64,000 nucleotides of DNA from Deltaproteobacteria bacterium. GTDB lineage: Bacteria > UBA10199 > GCA-002796325 > JACPFF01. Below are positions 7,982 through 15,880 of the stretch, in pieces. The DNA is taken from NCBI GenBank assembly GCA_016183065.1, contig JACPFF010000006.1, positions 295,578 through 359,577 of the forward strand, read 5' to 3'. Every line of letters begins with the position of its first letter. Within the stretch, counting starts at the first letter, position 1. Under the pieces are notes generated by a model, which did no database searches, was not told where the DNA came from, and saw only the letters and a list, made by a program, of their open reading frames with translations. The translations under genes were made by a program, and so were the position numbers.

Positions 7982-9190
7982 ATGACTGACGGGGGTGGAC
8001 AACGTCCAGGATCGTGGGAAGCGATGCCACCGGCCGGCGAGGCCGGGCGGGCGCCACAGTCTGATGCGCAGCACGAACAGGTCCAGGCCCTCGTGGCCCG
8101 GATTCATGAACTGGAACGACTGACCGACCTCCTCTCCCGTGGGAAGTATCTCTGGGAATCCACTTTTGATGCCATTCAGGACCCGGTCACGATTATCGAC
8201 CAACAGTACCATATTCAACGGGCCAATCTGGCCACAGCAGGCCGTGCCGGTCTCGATATCCGGAAAGTGATCGGGAAGAAATGTTACGAAACCTTTGCCG
8301 AGCGGCAGACCCCCTGTGAGCGATGCCCGGCCAGCGAGGCCGTGCGGCGGGAGTGGCCGGCGCGTGCAGAACTCGGTTGCCAGATCCGTCAGCGCGATTA
8401 TCAGGTCTTTGCCTACCCCTTTCCCGGGGCCAAGGGGAGTCCCAACGCCGTGGTCATGCATTATCGGGATGTCACGGAAGAACGCCGACTGCAACAAGAG
8501 GTCGTGCAGCAGGAAAAGATGGCGGCCATCGGGATGTTGGCAGGGGGCGTGGCGCATGAGATCAATAACCCCTTGGGCGGGATCTTGGCGTTCACACAGC
8601 TCCTCATGCGCGAGTTTGCCAAAGGGAGCGCTGTCCGGAGCGACTTGGAGGAGATTGAGCGATCGGCCCTGCGGTGCAAAAAAATCGTCCAGGATCTCCT
8701 CGATTTTTCCCGCGTCACCACGGGACAGGAACGCGGCGAGATTTCGTTGTCCCAGGTCTTCGAGAAGGTGCTCGGATTTCTCAAACGGGAGTTGCTCTCG
8801 CAAAATATCACGGTCGCCGTGGAGATCCCCGAGACGCTACCGACGGTCATGGGGGACACGAATCGACTGCAGCAGGTCTTTCTCAATGTGCTGACGAATG
8901 CCGTGCACGCCTTGCCCAAGGGCGGGGCGATCACGATTACCGGGATGCATGACGAGACGCACCAGCGCATTCTTCTCTCCATCCGCGATACGGGGATGGG
9001 CATTCGCTCCGACCATTTACACAAGCTGTTCGATCCCTTTTTTACGACCAAGGAACCCGGCAAGGGGACCGGACTCGGCTTGGCAATTTCCTACCGCATT
9101 ATTCGCGATCATCATGGGACGATCGAGGTCGACAGTCGTGAGGGCGAGGGGACAACGTTCCGGATTGGTCTGCCAGTGGCCAATGCGTGA
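7982..9190 (+). CDS. PAS-domain sensor histidine kinase (NtrB-like, cytosolic)
   Basis: 402 residues. A short helical N-terminus (HELERLTDLLSRGKYLWES) leads into a PAS domain (TFDAIQDPVTIIDQQY) with a Cys-rich lobe: CYETF (101-105) and PCERCP (111-116). Such a CY...PCxxCP lobe is frequent in PAS sensors and may bind a metal or sense redox (inference). HisKA follows with H192 in GGVAHEINNPLGG, then N, G1 (IRDTGMGI), F (FDPFFTTK) and G2 (GTGLGLAIS) boxes. No membrane segment is present. ATG 7982 is preferred over 7919 because of CGGAGGAC five bases upstream. It lies 11 bp before an NtrC-type regulator, its likely partner. Confidence 0.9.
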   Translation: MTDGGGQRPGSWEAMPPAGEAGRAPQSDAQHEQVQALVARIHELERLTDLLSRGKYLWESTFDAIQDPVTIIDQQYHIQRANLATAGRAGLDIRKVIGKKCYETFAERQTPCERCPASEAVRREWPARAELGCQIRQRDYQVFAYPFPGAKGSPNAVVMHYRDVTEERRLQQEVVQQEKMAAIGMLAGGVAHEINNPLGGILAFTQLLMREFAKGSAVRSDLEEIERSALRCKKIVQDLLDFSRVTTGQERGEISLSQVFEKVLGFLKRELLSQNITVAVEIPETLPTVMGDTNRLQQVFLNVLTNAVHALPKGGAITITGMHDETHQRILLSIRDTGMGIRSDHLHKLFDPFFTTKEPGKGTGLGLAISYRIIRDHHGTIEVDSREGEGTTFRIGLPVANA

Positions 9191-9201
9191 GGGAGGGTGC
9201 A

Positions 9202-10587
9202 ATGCAGGAGACGATCCTCATAGTAGATGATGAAGTGGCCATTCGCCGGGCATTGGAACGGTTGCTGACCGATGACGGATATCGTCTCCTCACCGCGAGC
9301 AATGCCGACGAGGCATTGCAGCATGTGGCCCGCGAGCCGATCCAGTGCGCCCTCGTCGATCTTGTCCTGCCGGGACGGAGCGGCATCGAGCTGGTCCGCT
9401 TGCTGCGTGCGCAGATGCCAGACAGCGTGTCGATCGTCATGACCGGATTCGGGACCATCGCCAGTGCGGTCGATGCTATGAAGGCCGGGGCGTTTCACTA
9501 TCTCACGAAACCGTTTGAACTCGACGATATCCGGCAGCTCGTCCAGACGGCACTCGACCACCAGCACCTCCGTGTCGAAAATCGCGAGCTGAAGCGGGCC
9601 GTGCAGACCCGCTATCAATTTGCCAATATTATCGGGCATTCGGACGCCATGCACGGGGTCTTTCGCCTGATTGAAAAGGTCGCAGCCACCGACAGCACGG
9701 TCCTTCTCCTCGGGGAATCGGGGACCGGCAAGGAACTGGTGGCGCGCGCGGTCCATTGTCACAGTCACCGTGCCCAGCATCCCCTCGTCACGGTCAATTG
9801 TGCCGCCATTCCGGATGATCTCCTGGAGTCGGAGCTGTTCGGTCACGTGAAAGGGGCCTTTACGAGCGCGTCGTCGACGCAAGTCGGCAAATTTGTGGCC
9901 GCGCATGGTGGGACGATCTTTCTCGACGAAATCGCCGACATGAGTCCCAAGCTGCAGGTCAAACTGCTCCGCGTCATCCAGGAGCGACGCGTGGAACCGC
10001 TCGGCTCCACACAATCGCAGGAGATTGATGTGCGGATCATCGCCGCCACGAACCATGATCTGGAGTTGGCCATTCAGGAGCGGCGGTTCCGCGAGGACCT
10101 CTACTATCGCCTCAATGTGATTCCGGTCAAACTGCCGCCCCTGCGGGACCGTCGCGATGACATCGCGTTTTTGGCGCAACATTTTCTTGCGCGGTTCAAT
10201 GCGGACAATGGGCGGCAGGTGGAGGGGTTTGCTCCCGAGGTGATCGTCTATTTGACGCAGTACGAATGGCCCGGGAACGTGCGGGAGCTGGAGAACCTGA
10301 TCGAGCGACTCGTCGTGATCAAGGGGCATGGGATCATTGTGCCGGAAGATCTCCCCGCACATATGCTGGAAGGGAGTGTCTCGTTCCAGTCACCCGCCCT
10401 GCATATCCCCGATACCGGCATCTGCTTCAAGGCCGCGGTGACCGAGTTCGAAAATGCCCTGATTTTGCAGGCGCTCGCCAAGACGGGTGGCAACAAGAAC
10501 CGCGCGGCGGGTCTTCTGCAACTGAATCGGACGACGTTGGTGGAAAAAATCAAGAAGAAGCAGCTGGAACGACACGTGGCGGAATAA
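9202..10587 (+). CDS. Sigma-54-dependent response regulator 1 (NtrC family)
   Basis: 461 residues: receiver domain (LIVDDE acidic pair, phospho-acceptor D53, K in YLTKPFE), AAA+ sigma-54 activator (Walker A GESGTGKE, Walker B FLDEIADM, R-finger region REDLYYRLN) and a Fis-type helix-turn-helix (GGNKNRAAGLLQLNRTTLVEKI). It should activate sigma-54 RNA polymerase after phosphorylation by the kinase just upstream. Oddity: the sigma-54-contacting loop reads GAFTSA instead of GAFTGA. The glycine-to-serine change is uncommon; activity may be altered but is not excluded. The start at 9202 follows GGGAGG. Confidence 0.92.
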   Translation: MQETILIVDDEVAIRRALERLLTDDGYRLLTASNADEALQHVAREPIQCALVDLVLPGRSGIELVRLLRAQMPDSVSIVMTGFGTIASAVDAMKAGAFHYLTKPFELDDIRQLVQTALDHQHLRVENRELKRAVQTRYQFANIIGHSDAMHGVFRLIEKVAATDSTVLLLGESGTGKELVARAVHCHSHRAQHPLVTVNCAAIPDDLLESELFGHVKGAFTSASSTQVGKFVAAHGGTIFLDEIADMSPKLQVKLLRVIQERRVEPLGSTQSQEIDVRIIAATNHDLELAIQERRFREDLYYRLNVIPVKLPPLRDRRDDIAFLAQHFLARFNADNGRQVEGFAPEVIVYLTQYEWPGNVRELENLIERLVVIKGHGIIVPEDLPAHMLEGSVSFQSPALHIPDTGICFKAAVTEFENALILQALAKTGGNKNRAAGLLQLNRTTLVEKIKKKQLERHVAE

Positions 10588-10609
10588 TGAATCGTATGGG
10601 AGGGTGCTC

Positions 10610-12040
10610 ATGTACAAAAATACGAATCTCCTGATTGTGGACGACGATGACGCGCTGGTCAAAGTCTTTGAACGCGTGGCGCGTGATGAAGGCCTGACGG
10701 TTGCCGTGGCCCGGTCGGGGACGGAGGCCATCGAGGTCCTCAACCGCCAGGTGATCGAGGCGGCGGTCATTGATATCAACCTGCCTGGATACAGCGGCAT
10801 GCAGCTCCTCGAGTATATCAAGCAGAACCAGTTTCCCACGGAGGTGATTATCATCACCGGGGTGGGGACCGTGGAAACCGCAGTCCGCGCGATCAAGATT
10901 GGGGCGTATGATTATCTGACCAAACCCTTCGACGACGTGACCAAAGTCGTGATCATCATCAATAAGGCGCTGGAAAAATTCCGTCTCATGCAACGGATCC
11001 GGGTGCTGGAGCGCAAAGGGGAGGAGACCTTTGCGTATGAAGAGATCGTGGGGAAGAGTCACAAGATGCGCGACATTTTTTCGACGATCGATAGCGTGGC
11101 GGGGACAACCTCGACCGTGTTGCTCCTGGGGGAATCGGGGACGGGGAAGGAACTAGTGGCACGTGCGGTGCATCGGCGGTCCAAACGGGTGGACAAGCCG
11201 TTCGTCGTCATCAACTGTGCCGCGCTCTCGGAGAGTTTGCTCGAAAGCGAGTTGTTCGGGCACGTGCGGGGATCTTTTACCGGGGCGATCGCCGATAAAA
11301 TGGGGCTCTTTCAGGAGGCCGACGGCGGGACCATTTTTCTCGATGAAATTGCCGAAATTCCTTCCAGCACGCAGGTGAAATTGTTGCGGGTGTTGCAGGA
11401 GGGGGAAGTGCGCCCCGTCGGTGGGGCACAAAACCGGACGATCGACGTCCGCCTCATTGCCGCGACCAATCAGGATCTGGCAGAGGCCGTGACTGAGGGG
11501 CGCTTCCGGGAGGATCTTTACTACCGGCTCAATGTGATTCAACTCTCCCTGCCGCCGCTGCGGGACCGCCAGGAAGATATCCCCCTCTTGGCGTATCACT
11601 TCCTCCAAAAATATGCGAAGAAGCTGGAAAAAGATGTGACCAAGATCGCCATCGAGACCCTGCAGATCCTGCAAAACTATCAATGGGTCGGGAATGTGCG
11701 GGAGCTCGAGAACGTGATGGAACGTGCCGTCGTGCTCGTGCAAGGCGATACCATCACCGTCAGGGATCTGCCGCCTCGTGTGTTGGGCGAGGGATTTTAT
11801 CTCCCGGAGGAACCGACCTCCTCGGATCTGTCGCGCTTTACCTATCAGGAGGCCAAAGAACGGTCGCTCTGGGCCTTTAATCGGGCCTATCTCTCGAATC
11901 TCCTCCGACAGACGCAGGGAAATCTCTCCAATGCCGCACAGCGGGCGGGGATGGATCGGAGCAATTTCAAGAAAATCGTGAAAAAATTCAACATCGACTT
12001 GGGCGAATTTCGCAAAAAATCGAACGTGAGTGAGGTCTAA
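10610..12040 (+). CDS. Sigma-54-dependent response regulator 2 (NtrC family)
   Basis: 476 residues with the same three-domain plan. The receiver has an acidic run D11-D14, D55 in VIDINLPG, and K in DYLTKPFDD. The AAA+ domain has GESGTGKE, the sigma-54 loop GSFTGA (a tolerated variant), FLDEIAEI and REDLYYRLN. The C-terminal HTH is GNLSNAAQRAGMDRSNFKKI, similar to the longer Fis-like ends of ZraR/AtoC-type proteins. ATG 10610 follows GGGAGG; GTG 10604 is an alternative. It overlaps the next regulator by one base (TAATG), so the three activators are translationally linked. Confidence 0.92.
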   Translation: MYKNTNLLIVDDDDALVKVFERVARDEGLTVAVARSGTEAIEVLNRQVIEAAVIDINLPGYSGMQLLEYIKQNQFPTEVIIITGVGTVETAVRAIKIGAYDYLTKPFDDVTKVVIIINKALEKFRLMQRIRVLERKGEETFAYEEIVGKSHKMRDIFSTIDSVAGTTSTVLLLGESGTGKELVARAVHRRSKRVDKPFVVINCAALSESLLESELFGHVRGSFTGAIADKMGLFQEADGGTIFLDEIAEIPSSTQVKLLRVLQEGEVRPVGGAQNRTIDVRLIAATNQDLAEAVTEGRFREDLYYRLNVIQLSLPPLRDRQEDIPLLAYHFLQKYAKKLEKDVTKIAIETLQILQNYQWVGNVRELENVMERAVVLVQGDTITVRDLPPRVLGEGFYLPEEPTSSDLSRFTYQEAKERSLWAFNRAYLSNLLRQTQGNLSNAAQRAGMDRSNFKKIVKKFNIDLGEFRKKSNVSEV

Positions 12041-13419
12041 TGGCATCGCGACTCCTCTGTATTCAAGACGAAGGTGCGGACACACTGGCCGTTCATGCCC
12101 TGTTGGGACAGGGGGGATGGACGGTAAAGACAGCCGGGCCACACGATTACGAGACCCTGCTCCGGTTGGATGTCCCGGACTGTGTGGTGATTCTTGTCCA
12201 ACAGCGTGAGGTGAATGTCCTGCAGATGCTGGAGGCCATCCACGACATCGATGAACATCTCCCGGTGATCATCGTCCTGGTGCAGCCGGGGGTCCTGCAG
12301 GACGTCGTGCAATTCATGAAGGCCGGTGCGCACGATGTCGTCGTCTGGCCGACCGAAACGCCGCATTTCTTGCGTATGGTCGAACATGCGATCCATCTCT
12401 ATCACCTGACCAAGCGGGTGTTCTTGTTGGAAAATCAGGTGGGGGGGTGGCGCGGACGTTTTGACGAGCTGATTGGCCAGGGGGCCAAGATGCAGGAAGT
12501 GTTTCAGATGATTCACACGGTCGCGTCCAGTAATGCCACCGTGTTGATTACGGGAGAATCGGGGACGGGGAAGGAATTGGTGGCACGGGCCATCCACCGG
12601 CGGAGTCAGCGCGGGAAGAACCCGTTCATGGATCTCAACTGCGGGGCCATTCCGCGCGAGCTCCTCGAGAATGAGCTGTTCGGTCATGAGCGGGGGGCCT
12701 TTACGGGGGCCGAGCGGCGCTATTTGGGGTGTTGCGAACGTGCCGACGGCGGAACCCTTTTTCTGGACGAAATCTGCGAGATGGAACCGACCCTGCAGGT
12801 GAAAATTTTGCGATTGTTGCAGGAGCGGACCTATACGCGGGTCGGCGGGACGGAGCGCCTCTCGGCCGATCTCCGTTTCATTGCGGCAACCAACCGCAAC
12901 ATCCACGAAGAGGTTGAAAAGGGACGATTCCGGGAGGATCTCTACTACCGGCTCAATGTGGTGCCAATTCATTTGCCGGCGCTGCGCGATCGACCGGAAG
13001 ATATCCCGATCCTGGCGCGGTGGTTTCTGGAGCGCTTTGCCCAGAAACTGGAAAAGCCCTTCATCGAGTTCGCGCCCGATGTCTTGGAGCTTCTGGTCAG
13101 CTATCAATGGCCGGGCAACGTCCGCGAACTCGAAAACGTCATTGAGCGGATGGTCGTACTCAACAATGACACGCGCGTCCGGATGAAGCATCTGCCGCCG
13201 CATATTCGCAAGGCGCAACGGCGCGGGGATCGTCTCCGTCATCCGGCACAGGTCGCGGTCGACGCCCAGTCGATCTTGCCGCTCGATCTCGTCGAAAAAT
13301 ATGCTATCGAGTCGGCGCTGGAGAAATGTGTGGGGAATGTGAGCGAGGCCGCAAAACGGCTCAAGATCGGTCAGGCCACGCTCTACCGGAAGATCCGGCA
13401 ATACGGTCTACGGAATTAG
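12040..13419 (+). CDS. Sigma-54 activator 3 with degenerate (pseudo-) receiver domain
   Basis: 459 residues. The receiver fold is retained, but the active site is not: the acidic pair is QDE (9-11), the phospho-acceptor position is Leu/Val (VVILVQQREVN, about 52-53) and the conserved Lys is Trp in DVVVWPTE. Phosphorylation is therefore unlikely. The AAA+ domain is intact (GESGTGKE, GAFTGA, FLDEICEM, REDLYYRLN), as is the Fis-like HTH (GNVSEAAKRLKIGQATLYRKI). Regulation by ligand, partner protein or hetero-oligomers with the two regulators upstream is possible (inference). The stop codon touches repeat copy 4. Confidence 0.9.
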   Translation: MASRLLCIQDEGADTLAVHALLGQGGWTVKTAGPHDYETLLRLDVPDCVVILVQQREVNVLQMLEAIHDIDEHLPVIIVLVQPGVLQDVVQFMKAGAHDVVVWPTETPHFLRMVEHAIHLYHLTKRVFLLENQVGGWRGRFDELIGQGAKMQEVFQMIHTVASSNATVLITGESGTGKELVARAIHRRSQRGKNPFMDLNCGAIPRELLENELFGHERGAFTGAERRYLGCCERADGGTLFLDEICEMEPTLQVKILRLLQERTYTRVGGTERLSADLRFIAATNRNIHEEVEKGRFREDLYYRLNVVPIHLPALRDRPEDIPILARWFLERFAQKLEKPFIEFAPDVLELLVSYQWPGNVRELENVIERMVVLNNDTRVRMKHLPPHIRKAQRRGDRLRHPAQVAVDAQSILPLDLVEKYAIESALEKCVGNVSEAAKRLKIGQATLYRKIRQYGLRN

Positions 13420-13665
13420 TGGGGCCCCACGACCCAGCGCGCCCCGCGCGCGAGAGGGGGGGACCCAACGGGCTGTGCCCGTTGGGGGGGCGACGACCGA
13501 GTCCGGGGACCCAGCGAAGCTGGGTGGACGAGGAAGTCCCCGGAGGCGGAGCCGCAGGGGACGTGAGCCCCTGTGTGTGCAGTTCCCCAGCGCGCCCCGC
13601 GCGCGAGAGGGGGGGACCCAACGGGCTGTGCCCGTTGGGGGGGCGACGTGAGCCCCTCCAATAGT
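13420..13665 (-). repeat. Hairpin-rich dispersed element, copy 4 (tandem pair)
   Basis: Two copies in the same orientation. The first (13420-13573) begins with the palindrome GTGGGGCCCCAC directly after the TAG of the upstream gene. It carries a CGCG stem, CCCAACGGGC/TGT/GCCCGTTGGG (13464-13486), ACCCAGC/GAA/GCTGGGT (13509-13525) and GTCCCC...GGGGAC (13536-13562), and ends GTGAGCCCCTG. The second, shorter one (about 13581-13665) repeats the CGCG and CCCAACGGGC stems and ends in the canonical GTGAGCCCCTCCAATAG. It separates the sigma-54 activators from the partner-switching genes. Confidence 0.85.
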
Positions 13666-13703
13666 CGGGGATCTTCCGATGGCGTATCGCAACGGAGGGG
13701 ATC

Positions 13704-14042
13704 ATGGATATCCAGGTGGTCAATCGCGGCGTCGTCTCGGTCATTCGTTGCCAGGGGAGTCTTGATGCCCAGACAGTCGGCCAATTCAAGAAATCCGTGA
13801 CCCCAATCATGGCAGGGGATGCGGCACGGTTGATCCTCGACGGGACGGCCCTAACCTTTATCGACAGCATGGGGCTGGGGGTCCTCATTTCCATGATGCG
13901 GCGCCTGCGCGAACGCAAAGGAGAACTCAAGATGGCGGCATTGACGCCGGACGTGCAATCCATTTTTGAGATCACCCGGTTGAACCGACTCTTCGACATC
14001 TGTCCCACCGTGGATGTTGCAGCACAACGTTTCGCCTCGTGA
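13704..14042 (+). CDS. Anti-sigma factor antagonist (STAS domain, SpoIIAA/RsbV-like)
   Basis: 112 residues, a single STAS domain with the phosphorylatable serine in LTFIDSMGLGVLISM (S55). In partner switching the unphosphorylated form binds the RsbW-type kinase and frees its client; the kinase phosphorylates the serine and the PP2C phosphatase removes the phosphate. The kinase and phosphatase genes follow at 14209 and 14606. GGAGGGG precedes the ATG. The gene is enclosed by element copies 4 and 5 in the same orientation, with copy 5 starting at the base after its stop codon. No sigma-factor gene is adjacent, so the client is unknown. Confidence 0.9.
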   Translation: MDIQVVNRGVVSVIRCQGSLDAQTVGQFKKSVTPIMAGDAARLILDGTALTFIDSMGLGVLISMMRRLRERKGELKMAALTPDVQSIFEITRLNRLFDICPTVDVAAQRFAS

Positions 14043-14199
14043 GTGGGGCCCCACGACCCAGCGCGCGAGAGGGGGGGACCCAACGGGCTGTGCCCGTTGG
14101 GGGGGCAGTGGCGACGACCGAGTCCGGGGACCCAGCGAAGCTGGGTGGACGAGGAAGTCCCCGGAGGCGGAGCCGCAGGGGACGTGAGCCCCTCCAATA
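14043..14199 (-). repeat. Hairpin-rich dispersed element, copy 5
   Basis: Same orientation as copy 4. It starts at the first base after the STAS stop codon with GTGGGGCCCCACGACCCAGCG, then CCCAACGGGC/TGT/GCCCGTTGGG, CCGAGTCCGGGG, ACCCAGC/GAA/GCTGGGT and GTCCCC...GGGGAC, ending GTGAGCCCCTCCAATA. The CGCGCGC module is shortened relative to copy 4. It ends 10 bp before the ATG of the RsbW-like gene, so that gene's ribosome-binding region (AAAGGAACCG) borders the element end. Confidence 0.85.
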
Positions 14200-14208
14200 A
14201 AGGAACCG

Positions 14209-14622
14209 ATGAGCGGTGGACGGTGGCAGTTTGCCATCCAGAATGATCTCCGCTATGTGGCCTGGCTGCGATCCTTTTTCCCCGCGGCTGTCCGGGTGGC
14301 CGACATTCCGCTCAGCGCGAGGGGCTGCTGGCAATGCACGCTGGTACTCGTTGAGGCCGTCAACAACGCCGTGTTACACGGTCACCGTGGGGATCACTCT
14401 CCATGGATCACGATGACCCTGGTGTTGAGACCGAAGCGTGTGCAGATGACGGTGATGAATCCTGGCCCCCCATTTCGTCTCCCGCCGTCGCATCGAGTAC
14501 CACCGCTCGAGCAGACGGACGGCCGCGGACTCTATCTGATCATGGAATATTGCCGGAGAGTCCGGTTGCGTCGGGTGCAGCGCCAGAATATATTGGAAAT
14601 GACCTATGTCGAAACCGCCTGA
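14209..14622 (+). CDS. Anti-sigma factor serine kinase (RsbW/SpoIIAB-like GHKL ATPase)
   Basis: 137 residues, a bare GHKL ATPase domain: N box EAVNNAVLHGH (49-59), a G1 region reading MNPGPPF (83-89) and G2 GRGLYLIMEYC. It should phosphorylate the STAS antagonist and sequester a sigma factor or other client. The G1 box normally starts with Asp (DxGxG/P) that contacts adenine; here it is Asn84, which may weaken nucleotide binding. AAAGGA lies just upstream of the ATG. Its 3' end overlaps the phosphatase gene by 17 bp, supporting one operon for kinase and phosphatase. Confidence 0.85.
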   Translation: MSGGRWQFAIQNDLRYVAWLRSFFPAAVRVADIPLSARGCWQCTLVLVEAVNNAVLHGHRGDHSPWITMTLVLRPKRVQMTVMNPGPPFRLPPSHRVPPLEQTDGRGLYLIMEYCRRVRLRRVQRQNILEMTYVETA

Positions 14623-15880
14623 GACGTTTCATCGCGATGCGCTGGCCGTTGTGCAGCGCTTGAGTCGTGCGATTGTGCGAGCGCCGCGCCTCGAGGATGT
14701 CTGTACGCAGATTCTGCACGAGGTGATGCGGCTCATTCCGGTCGCGAGTGCGTCGATTATGCAATACGAACCGCGGGATCGCACGCTCCGCATCGTGGCG
14801 GCCGTGGGAGTCAAGGCCGAGATTGCGCGCACCGTGCGGGTGCCTGTGGGGGCCGGGATCAGCGGGCAGGTCTTTGCTTCCTCGCAACCGCTCCTGGTGG
14901 ACGATGTGCGACAGGTGCCCGGGGCCTCACGGCGGCGGCGGTACCGCGGGCGCTCCGTGATGGTGGCGCCGGTCTGCTCCGTACCGCTCACCATGGAAGG
15001 TCATCCGCTCGGCGTCATCAACATGACCGACAAGTGTGATGGGACGCCATTTACGCCGCAAGATTTGGCCTTGCTGCAAACGGTCGCCGACCAGGCTGCG
15101 GCCTTCATGCATCTCTGTGCCCTGGCCGATGAAGTCGCGCGTGCGCGTCAGACCGCAGAGTCGCTGACCGTGGCGCGTGATATCCAGCAGGGACTTTTGC
15201 CTCGGGGCAAGATGCACCTTGCCGGGCTGGATGTCGCCGGGCGGTGCATCCCCTCGGCCAACGTGGGCGGGGACTACTTCGATGTCTTTCCTGCGCCGCG
15301 GACCGCCCCGGGCGTGGTCATTGCCGATGTGGCGGGGCATCACCTCGGTGCGGCGCTGACGATGGCCACGGTGCGTGCACTTCTCCGCGCAGAGATGGCG
15401 CAGGCCGAGACCGCGCTCTCCACGGTCTTGGCGCATCTCAATGGGCAACTCTTTGCCGATCTGAGCCGGGCGGAACAATTTCTTTCGATGGTGCTGGTCC
15501 GGTATCATGCCGGAACGCGACAATTGCGCTACGCCAGTGCCGGTCATCCCTTTCCCCTGTTGGTGCGCGGTGGACGGACACGGGTCCTGCGGGGAGCGCA
15601 CGGCGGGGTCCTCGGGGTGTCGCGGGAGGAGTGCTTTCCCGAGGCGACGGTCACCCTCCAGCCGGGGGATGTCATCGTATTATTGACCGACGGGGTGGCC
15701 GGTGTCGAAAATCAGCGTGGAGAGGCCTTTGGAGAGGAACGAATCCGCCGTACGGTAGGGCGGTGCGCCGGACAGCGCGCCATGGATGTGATGGACGCCC
15801 TCGAACGGGCCTTGCACGTCCACGCGGGAGGGGCGGCGTTCCGTGATGATGTCACCATGGTGGTCCTGAAGGTGCGCTGA
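14606..15880 (+). CDS. GAF-domain PP2C phosphatase (RsbU/SpoIIE family)
   Basis: 424 residues: an N-terminal GAF sensor domain (about 20-175; VPVGAGISGQVFASSQPLLVDD split over its centre) and a C-terminal SpoIIE-type PP2C domain. The latter shows VARDIQQGLLP, the metal-binding GGDYFDVF and IADVAGHHLGAAL, YASAGHPFPLL, LLTDGVAGVEN and RDDVTMVVLKV. It should dephosphorylate the STAS antagonist when the GAF domain senses its signal, completing the three-part switch. It is cytosolic, with no transmembrane segment. It overlaps folC by one base (TGATG), so the folate gene is probably carried on the same transcript. Confidence 0.92.
   Translation: MSKPPETFHRDALAVVQRLSRAIVRAPRLEDVCTQILHEVMRLIPVASASIMQYEPRDRTLRIVAAVGVKAEIARTVRVPVGAGISGQVFASSQPLLVDDVRQVPGASRRRRYRGRSVMVAPVCSVPLTMEGHPLGVINMTDKCDGTPFTPQDLALLQTVADQAAAFMHLCALADEVARARQTAESLTVARDIQQGLLPRGKMHLAGLDVAGRCIPSANVGGDYFDVFPAPRTAPGVVIADVAGHHLGAALTMATVRALLRAEMAQAETALSTVLAHLNGQLFADLSRAEQFLSMVLVRYHAGTRQLRYASAGHPFPLLVRGGRTRVLRGAHGGVLGVSREECFPEATVTLQPGDVIVLLTDGVAGVENQRGEAFGEERIRRTVGRCAGQRAMDVMDALERALHVHAGGAAFRDDVTMVVLKVR

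Noticed and set aside
13361-14197. 278-codon minus-strand open frame rich in Pro/Ser/Gly
   Set aside because: It is repeat copies 4 and 5 plus antisense of the STAS gene; the elements are low in stop codons in several frames, so openness is not evidence of a gene.
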